DNA of 34,689 nucleotides from Bacteroidales bacterium (GTDB lineage Bacteria > Bacteroidota > Bacteroidia > Bacteroidales > UBA12077): positions 1-34,689 of the forward strand of contig JAHOYT010000101.1 in NCBI GenBank assembly GCA_019038645.1, in the 5' to 3' direction. Shown here one piece after another: positions 24,412-32,758 of the stretch. Below the pieces are notes generated by a model, which was not told the origin of the DNA, did not search any database, and saw only the letters and a program-made list of their open reading frames with translations. A program made the translations under genes and the position numbers. Positions within the stretch are counted from its first letter, which is position 1. Every line of letters starts with the position of its first letter.

Positions 24412-26076
24412 TCAGAAACTATAAATAAATCCTATTCCAAATAATTCCTTAAACTGCAAGTATTTAGTTGTGCCAATCTGAACCCCGTCATTATCAAATA
24501 CAGGAAAATCAACATCATCATCATAAATCATATGGGTATTAACAGACATATTAATATATTCGGTTAATTTAATGGTAAGATTCATTTCCCAGTCAATATC
24601 AATATTTTGAGGATTATTAGTATAGTTCGTAAAGAAATTAACCTTGTTTTCCAAAGTAATATTATTTCGGAATTTAATTTTAGAAATTGCTTTGATATAT
24701 GCTCCGATTTCTTTTCTTATTATCTCATTTTCACCAACACCAAACCTTGTCTGATCAAAATTTACAGTATCGGCAACAATTGTAAACTTTGACGTTATAG
24801 GAGAAAATAGCACTGTTAACTTATCACTAGGTTTGAAGTCAAGTCCCAGCGAAAAAACCAAATATGCAGGTGACAGAAATTTCGAAATTTCAATTGTCGT
24901 ATCATTGGAATAATCATATCCGTTTAAAAACTGCGTTTTAAAATTTAGTAAACCACTATAATACCATTTATTGAACGCAGATTTCCCATATTTTATGTTT
25001 ATTTCAAATTTATCGTCATTCTTTTGAAGATCATTTTCACGGGCTTTCAAATATCCTAATCTGTATTCAACATCAGTATCAAGATCTCTTTTCTTTCCGT
25101 AAGTATAATCAGCACTATATTTCAATACAGATATCGCAGACATACTATTCTCACCTCCCTCTGCCCAACTCTCAAATCGACTTTGATTAAATTTTATATC
25201 GGCCAGACCTTCAAATTTCCATATAGGAATTGTAATATTTACCTGTTCAACTTTTCTTAGATCAGGATTTTCCAGGTTTACTTCCAGTCTTTGCTCAACC
25301 AGTTTATGACGTCTGGTTTTTTCAATATAAAAACCATGTTCGAGAGAAATATCTATTGCATCCTTATTTTTCTTTTTTATCCATAAAACAGCAAACTCTC
25401 CCCTATTATCATATAATTTTAAAAGAACCGAATCTGTCTGATTTTCTTTTACCGCTAATAAAACAGAGTCTCTACCGGGATTAGTAAATAATATTTTAAC
25501 CGAATCTTCAGGTATTTCGTTTAATAGAAATCTAACAGCATGATATATAGAATCGTTAATATAAAATAAAGAAGAGTCTTCAATTTCATAATTTAAATAA
25601 TCAATTACAGCTTCAATTTCCTGATTTAGAATAAATTCTGTTAATTTATTTATTGCTTGTTTTGTAGAATCAGAAATTATTAAAGAATCACCGGCAAGTA
25701 ATTTATTCAGATTGTATATAACATAATGAGTTGTATCAGGTTCATCAAAAATCATTGAATCCTGCCACATACTTAAAGTTTGTTTATACTTTGTGTCTCT
25801 TAAAACATTTTCTTCTAAAAATAAACTATCAGTCAAATCTGCGTTATTTAACGTATCCGATATAACATCTTCTGTTATATTAAATATTTTCCTGATAGTA
25901 TCCTGTATTAGCTCATATTCAGCCGAATCACTAACTATATCATTCGATTCTAACTGAACTGTATCGTTTAAATTATGCTTTGAATGCGACAAAACGGAAT
26001 CAGGTTCTGAATTCTGCGAAAAAGATAATAAAGAAAAACATGAGGTTAATAATACAATTGACAATCGCTTGAACAT
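24412..26076 (-). CDS. Large DUF3078 protein, probable outer-membrane or periplasmic
   Basis: A 554-residue exported protein (signal about 1-20, ending SFSQ). The C-terminal half (about 275-554) is a DUF3078 domain: it opens with NQSRFESWAEGGENS and has alternating hydrophobic strands ending in FGIGFIYSF, like an outer-membrane barrel. The N-terminal half (about 21-270) is an acidic, Asp/Ser-rich region with recurring DS/DT motifs and hydrophobic helices. I cannot assign it to a family. DUF3078 function is unknown. The protein is considerably longer than the DUF3078 domain alone. A promoter-like TACTTTTG lies upstream at 26130-26137. Confidence 0.82.
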   Translation of the reverse strand: MFKRLSIVLLTSCFSLLSFSQNSEPDSVLSHSKHNLNDTVQLESNDIVSDSAEYELIQDTIRKIFNITEDVISDTLNNADLTDSLFLEENVLRDTKYKQTLSMWQDSMIFDEPDTTHYVIYNLNKLLAGDSLIISDSTKQAINKLTEFILNQEIEAVIDYLNYEIEDSSLFYINDSIYHAVRFLLNEIPEDSVKILFTNPGRDSVLLAVKENQTDSVLLKLYDNRGEFAVLWIKKKNKDAIDISLEHGFYIEKTRRHKLVEQRLEVNLENPDLRKVEQVNITIPIWKFEGLADIKFNQSRFESWAEGGENSMSAISVLKYSADYTYGKKRDLDTDVEYRLGYLKARENDLQKNDDKFEINIKYGKSAFNKWYYSGLLNFKTQFLNGYDYSNDTTIEISKFLSPAYLVFSLGLDFKPSDKLTVLFSPITSKFTIVADTVNFDQTRFGVGENEIIRKEIGAYIKAISKIKFRNNITLENKVNFFTNYTNNPQNIDIDWEMNLTIKLTEYINMSVNTHMIYDDDVDFPVFDNDGVQIGTTKYLQFKELFGIGFIYSF

Positions 26077-26129
26077 CCTAATCTCTGATTTATAATATAT
26101 TATAACTATTCTGAATTTATTTTCCAGTA

Positions 26130-26137
26130 CAAAAGTA
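26130..26137 (-). promoter_or_regulatory. Predicted -7 box for the DUF3078 gene
   Basis: On the minus strand TACTTTTG matches TAnnTTTG and lies 53 nt before the ATG. It is next to, and divergent from, the tryptophanase promoter, whose -33 box begins 7 nt further on. Confidence 0.5.
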
Positions 26138-26143
26138 TTTAAT

Positions 26144-26176
26144 TTTGTGCAATTATTTAAGAAACACGTATATTTG
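26144..26176 (+). promoter_or_regulatory. Predicted tryptophanase promoter
   Basis: TTTG (26144-26147), exactly 21 nt, TATATTTG (26169-26176): both boxes and spacing are consensus. Transcription would start near 26183 and leave a leader of about 185 nt, long for this window, where other predicted leaders are mostly under 55 nt. Confidence 0.7.
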
Positions 26177-26199
26177 TACCATAAATCAAAAACGGCTGA

Positions 26200-26280
26200 A
26201 TGAAAATATCTGAAAACATATTATTCACAGCAAAACATGTTTTTATAAACATTAAAAAAAGAGATTCTTTTCACTATTAA
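26200..26280 (+). CDS. Possible 26-codon leader peptide upstream of tryptophanase
   Basis: A short frame beginning about 17 nt after the predicted transcription start. The peptide starts MKISENILFTAK, ends FINIKKRDSFHY and stops at TAA. Its size and place resemble the E. coli TnaC leader (24 residues), and the stretches NIL and TAKxxFxNI loosely recall TnaC, but with gaps. It has no tryptophan codon and lacks TnaC's C-terminal proline, so the same tryptophan-sensing mechanism is not supported. A frame this short can occur by chance in AT-rich DNA. Confidence 0.25.
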   Translation: MKISENILFTAKHVFINIKKRDSFHY

Positions 26281-26283
26281 AGT

Positions 26284-26302
26284 TTCTCTAACCAATAGAG
26301 AA
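26284..26302 (+). promoter_or_regulatory. Hairpin in the tryptophanase leader
   Basis: A perfect 7-bp stem, TTCTCTA (26284-26290) / TAGAGAA (26296-26302), with loop ACCAA, begins 3 nt after the small leader frame stops. An upstream AGAGA (26260-26264) could pair with TCTCT instead, offering an alternative fold. No U-tract follows directly, so it is not a standard terminator. Confidence 0.4.
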
Positions 26303-26367
26303 TTCCCAAATTATTTTTCTATAAATTTTCAAATTAATTTTGTTTAATCTATAACAATAATAATATC

Positions 26368-27744
26368 ATGGAATTACCATTTGCAGAATCATATAAAATT
26401 AAGATGGTTGAAACCATCAAAAGAAGTACGCGCGAAGAACGTGAAAAATGGATTAAGGAAGCAAAATACAATCTTTTTAATTTAAAAAGCGAGCAGGTTT
26501 TTATTGACTTACTAACTGATTCAGGAACCGGAGCAATGAGCGACAAACAATGGTCGGCAATGATGCTGGGCGATGAAAGTTATGCAGGCGCTTCATCTTA
26601 TTATAAACTAAAGAATACAATAAGGGAGTTATTGGGATTTGAATATTTTCTTCCAACTCATCAGGGGCGTGCAGCCGAGAATGTTTTATTTTCAGCTTTA
26701 ATTAAAGAAGGAGATATTATTCCCGGAAATTCGCATTTCGATACTACCAAAGGTCATATTGAATTCAGAAAAGCAAAAGCAATTGATTGTACTATTGATG
26801 AAGCTTTCGACACTGAAATTGATCACCCGTTTAAAGGAGATATTAATCTTGAAAGATTAGAAAATAAGATTAAAGAACATACTCCCGAAAAAATACCTTT
26901 TATTGTTGTAACGGTTACTTGTAATTCTTCAGGAGGACAACCTGTTTCAATTGAAAACATGAAAGGTGTTCGTAAAATGGCAGATAAATACAACATCCCT
27001 GTAATTTATGATTCAGCCCGTTTTGCAGAAAATGCTTATTTCATTAAAACTCGTGAGAAAGGATACGAAAATAAAACAGTCAAAGAAATTGTTAAAGAAA
27101 TGTTTTCGTATGCAGACGGAATGACCATGAGTAGTAAGAAAGATGCTATTGTTAACATGGGTGGTTTTATAGCGTTAAGAAGTGAAGAGATATTTAAAAA
27201 AGCAACTGTATTCAATATTATTTTCGAAGGTTTTATTACTTACGGTGGTATGTCAGGTCGCGATATGAATGCTTTGGCTCAGGGATTAGACGAAGGAACT
27301 GAATTCGATTACCTTGATACACGAATTAAACAAGTAGCCTATCTTGGACAAAGACTTACCGATTTTGGTATTCCTGTTCAAAAACCTTATGGCGGACATG
27401 CAATTTTTATTAATGCTAAAAAATTCTTGCCAGACTTACCAAAAGAAGAATATGTTGCTCAAACATTAGCCATTGAATTGTACATTGAAGCTGGTATTCG
27501 TGGTGTAGAAATTGGTACTTTGTTAGCAGATCGTGATCCTGAAACAAGAGAAAACCGCTATCCGGCTCTTGAACTTCTCCGTCTTGCTATTCCAAGAAGA
27601 GTATATACAAATAACCATATGGATGTTATTGCTGTTGCTCTTAAAAATGTATTCGACAGACGAGATCAAATTACAAAAGGGCTTAGAATATTAGACGAAG
27701 CTCCAATTATGAGACACTTTACTGTTGAGTTAGAAAGATTATAA
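26368..27744 (+). CDS. tnaA: Tryptophanase
   Basis: A 458-residue PLP enzyme that splits L-tryptophan into indole, pyruvate and ammonia. The PLP lysine lies in MSSKKD (Lys258 by alignment to the family's second lysine). It must be told apart from tyrosine phenol-lyase, and three residues point to tryptophanase: Asp125 in HFDTTKGH (Thr in the phenol-lyase), the stretch GVEIG at 379-383 (SMERG with the tyrosine-binding Arg in the phenol-lyase), and His450 in MRHFT (Phe in the phenol-lyase). It has its own consensus promoter, a long leader and a terminator (27763-27790), so it is a single-gene unit. No aromatic amino acid permease is adjacent. Confidence 0.93.
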   Translation: MELPFAESYKIKMVETIKRSTREEREKWIKEAKYNLFNLKSEQVFIDLLTDSGTGAMSDKQWSAMMLGDESYAGASSYYKLKNTIRELLGFEYFLPTHQGRAAENVLFSALIKEGDIIPGNSHFDTTKGHIEFRKAKAIDCTIDEAFDTEIDHPFKGDINLERLENKIKEHTPEKIPFIVVTVTCNSSGGQPVSIENMKGVRKMADKYNIPVIYDSARFAENAYFIKTREKGYENKTVKEIVKEMFSYADGMTMSSKKDAIVNMGGFIALRSEEIFKKATVFNIIFEGFITYGGMSGRDMNALAQGLDEGTEFDYLDTRIKQVAYLGQRLTDFGIPVQKPYGGHAIFINAKKFLPDLPKEEYVAQTLAIELYIEAGIRGVEIGTLLADRDPETRENRYPALELLRLAIPRRVYTNNHMDVIAVALKNVFDRRDQITKGLRILDEAPIMRHFTVELERL

Positions 27745-27762
27745 TAATTTATCACATACTCT

Positions 27763-27790
27763 AAGACCCTGTATATCAATACGGGGTCTT
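27763..27790 (+). terminator. Terminator after tryptophanase
   Basis: A 12-bp stem with one G-U pair: AAGACCCTGTAT (27763-27774) / ATACGGGGTCTT (27779-27790), loop ATCA, followed by AATATTTC. The stem is strong and the U-tract weak. Confidence 0.75.
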
Positions 27791-27893
27791 AATATTTCAA
27801 CCTAATTCACATAAATTTGTTATTCATTATTAATCTCTAAATTTTGAAAGTAAAATTTATTTAGTCAGTTTTGCATGATTTTAAGATCCCTAA

Positions 27894-29222
27894 ATGAATG
27901 ATTTAACAACAGGTAAAGCAGGTTCTCTTATTCTGAAATTTGCTCTTCCAATGTTACTTGGTAATGTATTTCAACAACTTTATAATATTGTTGATAGTAT
28001 TATTGTTGGTAATTTTATTGGTAAAGAAGCTCTGGCTGCTGTTGGTGCATCTTTTCCAATTATTTTTGCTTTTCTGTCGTTAATTATTGGAATTGCATCG
28101 GGAAGTACAATTGTTATTGCTCAATACTTTGGAGCTAAAGATATTGAAAAAGTTAAACGTACAATAAATACACTTTTTATCTTCTTGTTCTTTGCCTCCA
28201 TTGTTATTAGTATTGTCGGGATTATTTTCAGCGAAGACATTTTTAGATTATTAAAGCTACCTGAAGAAATAATTCCTCAGGCAACGACTTACTTTAATAT
28301 TTTTATTGGCGGGGTAATTGTCTCCTTTGGTTTTAATGGAACAAGTGCTATCTTACGTGGTTTAGGCGACTCTAAAACGCCATTATACTTTCTAATAATT
28401 TCTACAATTATTAATATCGGTCTCGATTTACTTTTTGTTTTAGTTTTTAAATGGGGAATTGCTGGTGTTGCAATAGCATCAGTTATGGCGCAAGGTGGAG
28501 CATTTTTAACGGCAATAATTTATTTAAACAGAACACATAAAATTGTACGTTTCTCTTTTAAAGGTCTTGCTTTTGACAAAGAAATTTTCAAGAAAAGTGT
28601 TCGCATCGGTTTACCAACCGGAATACAACAAACATTTGTTGCACTTGGAATGACTGCTCTTATAGGAATTGTAAATACTTTTGGAACCAATGTTATTGCA
28701 GCATATTCTGTTGTTATGCGAATAAGTTCATTAGCATCGCTCCCTGCAATGAATTTTGCGGCAGCACTTAGTACATTTGTGGGCCAGAACATTGGTGCTA
28801 AAAAAATTGAAAGGGTAAGATCCGGTTTTATATCTACGCTTAAAATGTCATCGTTAATGTCAATAACGGTATCGGCCTTTGTTTTATTAGGTAGTGGATT
28901 TTTAATGAACCTGTTTACAAATGACTCAGAAGTAATTCGCATAGGAAAAGAATATTTAATGATTGTTGGTGGATTCTATGTTATATTCTCGGCAATGTTC
29001 TCAATCTCAGGTGTTATGCGTGGAGCCGGAGATACACTTGTACCAATGTTTATATCTTTAATATCATTATGGATAATACGAATTCCAGGTGCCTGGCTCC
29101 TTTCCCGCGAATTCGGAGAAGCAGGAATATGGTGGTCGATGCCAATAGGATGGTTTGTAGGCTTCACACTTTCGTATATTTATTATTTAACCGGAAACTG
29201 GAAAAAGAAAGTTATTATTTAG
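27894..29222 (+). CDS. MATE-family multidrug/cation antiporter
   Basis: A 442-residue membrane protein with about 12 helices in two similar halves, beginning MNDLTTGKAGSLILKFALPMLLGN. The QQLYNIVDSIIVGNFIGKEALAAVG segment and the matching second-half repeat (about 225-260) mark the MATE group. It would export drugs, dyes or metabolites by sodium or proton antiport; the substrate is not readable. It lies 149 bp after tryptophanase, across a terminator, so co-regulation with indole production is not supported by layout. Confidence 0.92.
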   Translation: MNDLTTGKAGSLILKFALPMLLGNVFQQLYNIVDSIIVGNFIGKEALAAVGASFPIIFAFLSLIIGIASGSTIVIAQYFGAKDIEKVKRTINTLFIFLFFASIVISIVGIIFSEDIFRLLKLPEEIIPQATTYFNIFIGGVIVSFGFNGTSAILRGLGDSKTPLYFLIISTIINIGLDLLFVLVFKWGIAGVAIASVMAQGGAFLTAIIYLNRTHKIVRFSFKGLAFDKEIFKKSVRIGLPTGIQQTFVALGMTALIGIVNTFGTNVIAAYSVVMRISSLASLPAMNFAAALSTFVGQNIGAKKIERVRSGFISTLKMSSLMSITVSAFVLLGSGFLMNLFTNDSEVIRIGKEYLMIVGGFYVIFSAMFSISGVMRGAGDTLVPMFISLISLWIIRIPGAWLLSREFGEAGIWWSMPIGWFVGFTLSYIYYLTGNWKKKVII

Positions 29223-29302
29223 TTTAAAGTTTCGGGTTCTGTGTTTTGAGTTGTCAAATTGTCAATGTCTAACTTTAAACTTTAAACCTTGAACTTTAAA
29301 CT
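29221..29302. repeat. AGTTTAAAGTT inverted/direct repeat cluster
   Basis: AGTTTAAAGTT at 29221-29231 overlaps the MATE stop. Its exact reverse complement AACTTTAAACT occurs twice, at 29271-29281 and 29292-29302. The 14-nt word at 29289-29302 is the exact reverse complement of 17640-17653. The fold could also serve as a weak terminator for the MATE gene. Confidence 0.55.
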
Positions 29303-29317
29303 ATATAACTAATTTAT

Positions 29318-29325
29318 TACCTTTG
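29318..29325 (+). promoter_or_regulatory. Predicted -7 box for the yicC-gmk-nadD-CBS operon
   Basis: TACCTTTG matches TAnnTTTG exactly and is 32 nt before the yicC ATG. Four genes follow with gaps of 12, 6 and 5 nt. Confidence 0.6.
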
Positions 29326-29357
29326 CCCCATAAATACAATCATTTGAAAAGAATACT

Positions 29358-30233
29358 ATGATAAAATCGATGACAGGCTTTGGTAAAGACGATTGCGAAT
29401 TAAAAGACAGAAAAATAACTGTAGAAATAAAATCACTCAATAGCAAGAACTTTGATATATACACGAAAATACCAGGAATTTATCGTGAAAAGGAATTAGA
29501 AATACGGAATACTATTTCTAAAATATTACAGCGCGGGAAAGTGGAATTTGTCCTTTATTATGAAGTTACGGATGATAATAAAGCAACATCTATAAATCCT
29601 GGAGTGGTTAAGAATTATTATAATCAATTAAAATCCATTGCTTCTGATTTGGATCTTCAAACATCAGAACAGTTATTGCAAATGGCTATCCGACTTCCTG
29701 ATACTTTAAATGTAGAACGTGACAAGATTGATGAAAATGACTGGAAAGAGATTAAGGAAGCAGTTGTAAAAGCATTAACACAATTGGATGAATTCAGAAT
29801 TCAGGAAGGAAAATTCCTTCATAAAGATATAGAACAAAGAATTAATCTCATTAACAATTATAAAGACGAAATAACACCGTTTGAAGAAAACAGAACCAAA
29901 AAAATCAGAGCCAGACTAAACGAAAGTTTAAGTAGTTTAAATAATGAGGCAGAAATTGATAAAAACAGATTTGAGCAAGAGCTAATTTATTATCTTGAAA
30001 AACTTGATATTACAGAAGAAAAGGTTCGCTTAACAAATCATTGTAATTATTTTATTGAAATGTTAAATGAGCCGGAATCAAATGGTAAAAAACTGGGTTT
30101 TATAACTCAGGAAATTGGAAGAGAAATAAATACTATTGGTTCCAAAGCTAACGACTCTGATATTCAAAAATATGTTGTTTTAATGAAAGATGAGCTGGAG
30201 AAAATTAAAGAACAAATGTTAAATATTCTGTAA
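29358..30233 (+). CDS. yicC: YicC-family endoribonuclease
   Basis: A 291-residue member of the YicC family. The N-terminus MIKSMTGFGKDD and the following VEIKSLNSKNFDI are the family signature. The C-terminal DUF1732 domain ends with ESNGKKLGFITQEIGREINTIGSKA. E. coli YicC is an RNase implicated in small-RNA turnover; the exact target here is unknown. It is the first gene of a tight four-gene run, and linkage to gmk just downstream is common across bacteria. Confidence 0.92.
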   Translation: MIKSMTGFGKDDCELKDRKITVEIKSLNSKNFDIYTKIPGIYREKELEIRNTISKILQRGKVEFVLYYEVTDDNKATSINPGVVKNYYNQLKSIASDLDLQTSEQLLQMAIRLPDTLNVERDKIDENDWKEIKEAVVKALTQLDEFRIQEGKFLHKDIEQRINLINNYKDEITPFEENRTKKIRARLNESLSSLNNEAEIDKNRFEQELIYYLEKLDITEEKVRLTNHCNYFIEMLNEPESNGKKLGFITQEIGREINTIGSKANDSDIQKYVVLMKDELEKIKEQMLNIL

Positions 30234-30245
30234 TCTAAAATTCAA

Positions 30246-30812
30246 ATGGAAGGGAAATTATTTATTTTTTCTGCACCGTCCGGATCCGGCAAAACAACGA
30301 TTGTAAAAAATCTTTTAGATAAAGATTTAAGCCTTGAATTTTCAATTTCTGCAACAAGCCGTCCCAAAAGAGAAAATGAAATACACGGAAAAGACTACTA
30401 TTTCCTTTCTGTAGATGATTTTAAAGAAAAAATAAATGGAAACGAATTTGTTGAATGGGAAGAAGTTTACGAGAATCGTTTTTATGGTACACTTAAAATC
30501 GAATTGGAAAGAATCTGGAATCAAGGTAAACATGTAATATTTGATGTTGATGTTGTAGGAGGCTTAAATATCAAAAAAGTATATCCTGACAAAGCATTGT
30601 CAATTTTTGTTATGCCTCCCGGAATTGAAGAACTCGAAAAAAGGCTAATTTTTCGATCAACAGATAGTACAGAAGATATCGAAACAAGGATAAAAAAGGC
30701 TAATGAAGAATTAAACTATTCAGATCAATTTGATATAATAATCATTAACGATAAATTAGAAAAAGCAATACAGGAATCTGAAATAGCAATAAAGAAATTT
30801 ATAAATCAGTAA
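30246..30812 (+). CDS. gmk: Guanylate kinase
   Basis: A 188-residue nucleoside monophosphate kinase making GDP from GMP and ATP. The P-loop is APSGSGKTT at 10-18. The GMP-binding segment contains SATSRPKRENEIHGKDYYF, and WEEVYENRFYGT follows. DVDVVGG is the lid-side motif. Length is normal for bacterial Gmk. It is 12 nt downstream of yicC and 6 nt upstream of nadD. Confidence 0.96.
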   Translation: MEGKLFIFSAPSGSGKTTIVKNLLDKDLSLEFSISATSRPKRENEIHGKDYYFLSVDDFKEKINGNEFVEWEEVYENRFYGTLKIELERIWNQGKHVIFDVDVVGGLNIKKVYPDKALSIFVMPPGIEELEKRLIFRSTDSTEDIETRIKKANEELNYSDQFDIIIINDKLEKAIQESEIAIKKFINQ

Positions 30813-30818
30813 CAGGAA

Positions 30819-31394
30819 ATGAAAACAGGTTTGTTTTTTGGTTCTTTTAATCCAATTCATATTGGCCACCTGGCTATTGCTAATTATATGGTTGAGTATA
30901 GTGATTTAGACGAAGTCTGGTTTGTAATAAGTCCTCAAAATCCTTTAAAAAAGAAAAGCTCCTTATTGAATGAACATGATCGGTACAAGTTGGTGGAGCT
31001 TGCTTTAAATAATAATCAGAAGATTAAACCTACAGATATTGAATTCAGGCTTTCAAAACCATCTTATACTATTGATACTTTAACTTACCTGACCGAAAAA
31101 AATCCAAATCATGATTTTATTCTAATTGCCGGTTCAGATAATTTTAAATCATTTCATAAATGGAAAAACTATGAAGAAATCTTAAAGTACTATAGATTAT
31201 ATATTTATCCTCGCCCTGGTTTTAGTTTAGGTGAGTATGAAAATAATAAAAACATTAAATTAATTAATGCACCACAAATGGATATTTCTTCAAGTTTTAT
31301 TCGTAGTTCTATTAAATCGGGTAAAAACATCAGATATTTTTTGCCTGCTAAAGTTTATGATTACATTCAACAAATGCACTTTTACGAAAAATAA
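30819..31394 (+). CDS. nadD: Nicotinate-nucleotide adenylyltransferase
   Basis: A 191-residue nucleotidylyltransferase that adenylates nicotinate mononucleotide in NAD synthesis. It shows the GSFNPIHIGH start (8-17) with the HxGH catalytic motif and the C-terminal ISSSFIRSSI (156-165), which corresponds to the ISSTxIR motif. A mid-protein AGSDN (104-108) binds the pyridine nucleotide. Length is normal. It is embedded between gmk and the CBS-domain gene with gaps of 6 and 5 nt. Confidence 0.95.
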   Translation: MKTGLFFGSFNPIHIGHLAIANYMVEYSDLDEVWFVISPQNPLKKKSSLLNEHDRYKLVELALNNNQKIKPTDIEFRLSKPSYTIDTLTYLTEKNPNHDFILIAGSDNFKSFHKWKNYEEILKYYRLYIYPRPGFSLGEYENNKNIKLINAPQMDISSSFIRSSIKSGKNIRYFLPAKVYDYIQQMHFYEK

Positions 31395-31399
31395 TTAAA

Positions 31400-32443
31400 A
31401 TGGGATTATTATTTACATACCTTATTGTTGCACTAATTTTTTCTTTTTTATGCTCTATTTTGGAAGCGGTATTATTAAGCATTACTCCAACTTATATTGC
31501 ATCAAAAGTTAAAGAAAAAAAGAAATATGCATTAAGGTTGCAAAAATATAAAGAAGAAATTGATTTGCCACTTGCGGCAATTTTAAGCTTAAACACTTTT
31601 GCACATACGATGGGTGCTGCAGGAGTTGGTGGCCAGGTACAAATTATATGGGGAAATGAATTTGTTAGTATAGCATCAATAATTTTAACTCTCCTAATTC
31701 TTATTTTTTCGGAAATTATTCCCAAAACTATTGGTGCTAGTTCCTGGAAACAACTGGCTCCTTTTGCTGCATCCAGCTTAACAATCATAATTTATTCGCC
31801 TCTTTATCCTATTATTTTGTTAAGTAAATTAATAACAAAACATTTAAGTAAAAACAAAGAAAAAAGTGTTCTTAGCAGGTCAGAGTTTCACGCAATGGCA
31901 GAAATTAGTGTAAAAGAAGGAATCTTTAAAGAGGAAGAAGCAAAAATTCTCTTAAACCTTATGGTATTTAATAAAATTGAAGTAAAAAGTATATTAACAC
32001 CTCGAACAGTAGTATTTGCAGAAGAAGAAAATGTTTCTGTTAAAGAATTTATTGATAAAAATGCTAAAATCAGTTTTTCCAGAATCCCAATTTATAAAGG
32101 TAACATTGAAAACATTACAGGTTATGTTTTAAAAGATGAAATTATGCAATTCATAATTGAGAAAAAGCATAATGAAAAACTTAAAAGTTTATACCGCGAA
32201 ATAAACGTTGTTAACGAACAAATGCCTATAATGAAATTGTTCTATAAGCTTATTGAAGAAAAAGAGCATATTGCAATGGTTGTGGGTGAATATGGCGAAA
32301 TGGTTGGAATTGTTACAATGGAAGATATCATTGAAACGCTGTTAGGGACTGAAATAATGGATGAGTTCGATAATGTAGAAGATATGCAGGAACTTGCCAA
32401 AAAAATATGGGAAAGAAAAGCTAACCGACTTGATATGATATAA
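31400..32443 (+). CDS. CNNM/DUF21 and CBS-domain membrane protein (CorC/hemolysin-like)
   Basis: A 347-residue protein with an N-terminal DUF21/CNNM membrane domain (about 1-150; conserved FSEIIPKTIGA near 103-113) and a cytoplasmic CBS-domain pair (about 190-320, with ILTPRTVVFA and the second repeat ending MVGIVTMEDIIETLLG). It ends soon after the CBS pair and lacks the C-terminal CorC_HlyC transporter-associated domain found in longer relatives. Relatives are Mg2+ or divalent cation exporters or regulators; hemolysin is a historical label. It is the last gene of the yicC operon. The hairpin just past its stop has its U-tract only on the other strand. Confidence 0.88.
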   Translation: MGLLFTYLIVALIFSFLCSILEAVLLSITPTYIASKVKEKKKYALRLQKYKEEIDLPLAAILSLNTFAHTMGAAGVGGQVQIIWGNEFVSIASIILTLLILIFSEIIPKTIGASSWKQLAPFAASSLTIIIYSPLYPIILLSKLITKHLSKNKEKSVLSRSEFHAMAEISVKEGIFKEEEAKILLNLMVFNKIEVKSILTPRTVVFAEEENVSVKEFIDKNAKISFSRIPIYKGNIENITGYVLKDEIMQFIIEKKHNEKLKSLYREINVVNEQMPIMKLFYKLIEEKEHIAMVVGEYGEMVGIVTMEDIIETLLGTEIMDEFDNVEDMQELAKKIWERKANRLDMI

Positions 32444-32471
32444 AAAACTCACAAGAGTTACCCCTTGTGAG
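32442..32471 (-). terminator. Strong terminator pointing toward the minus strand
   Basis: A perfect 8-bp stem, CTCACAAG (32448-32455) / CTTGTGAG (32464-32471), with an 8-nt loop. On the minus strand it is followed by six T residues (plus-strand A run 32442-32447), a textbook terminator. On the plus strand there is no U-tract, so as a terminator for the CBS-domain gene it would be weak. No minus-strand gene reads into it. Confidence 0.7.
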
Positions 32472-32758
32472 CTATTACATCCCCCATTCTTTTCCTTTAT
32501 CAACTATTCTTGAAATAAACTAATCAATCATCAAGCTCTATCAATTTATTTTTACAGAATGAGAGATGTTCAACTACAACAGCAAATTTCAAATATCATT
32601 AACCCTAACCATAATGATTGTTCTTGAATCCTGATTTACTGTTGAGAACCTAAATAACAAACCAAAATTTAAAATCCGAAAAAAAATCAATACTCTTTTC
32701 GGTAATTATAAACAATTTTAATATTTCAATTGTTCATTAGTAAACTAAAATTTATATT
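32472..32758. other. Gene-free stretch between the CBS-domain gene and the reductase pseudogene
   Basis: I find no open frame of protein-like length, no RNA gene and no repeat here. Minus-strand frames contain short protein-like runs interrupted by stops (for example VVVEHLSFCKNKLIELDD, then ISRIVDKGKEWGM), which could be decayed coding DNA but match nothing I recognise. The only strong signal is the minus-strand terminator at its left edge. Confidence 0.5.

Noticed and set aside
28520-28942. 140-codon open frame antisense to the MATE transporter
   Set aside because: It lies wholly within a clear MATE gene on the other strand; its composition mirrors the hydrophobic codons of that gene and no domain is visible.
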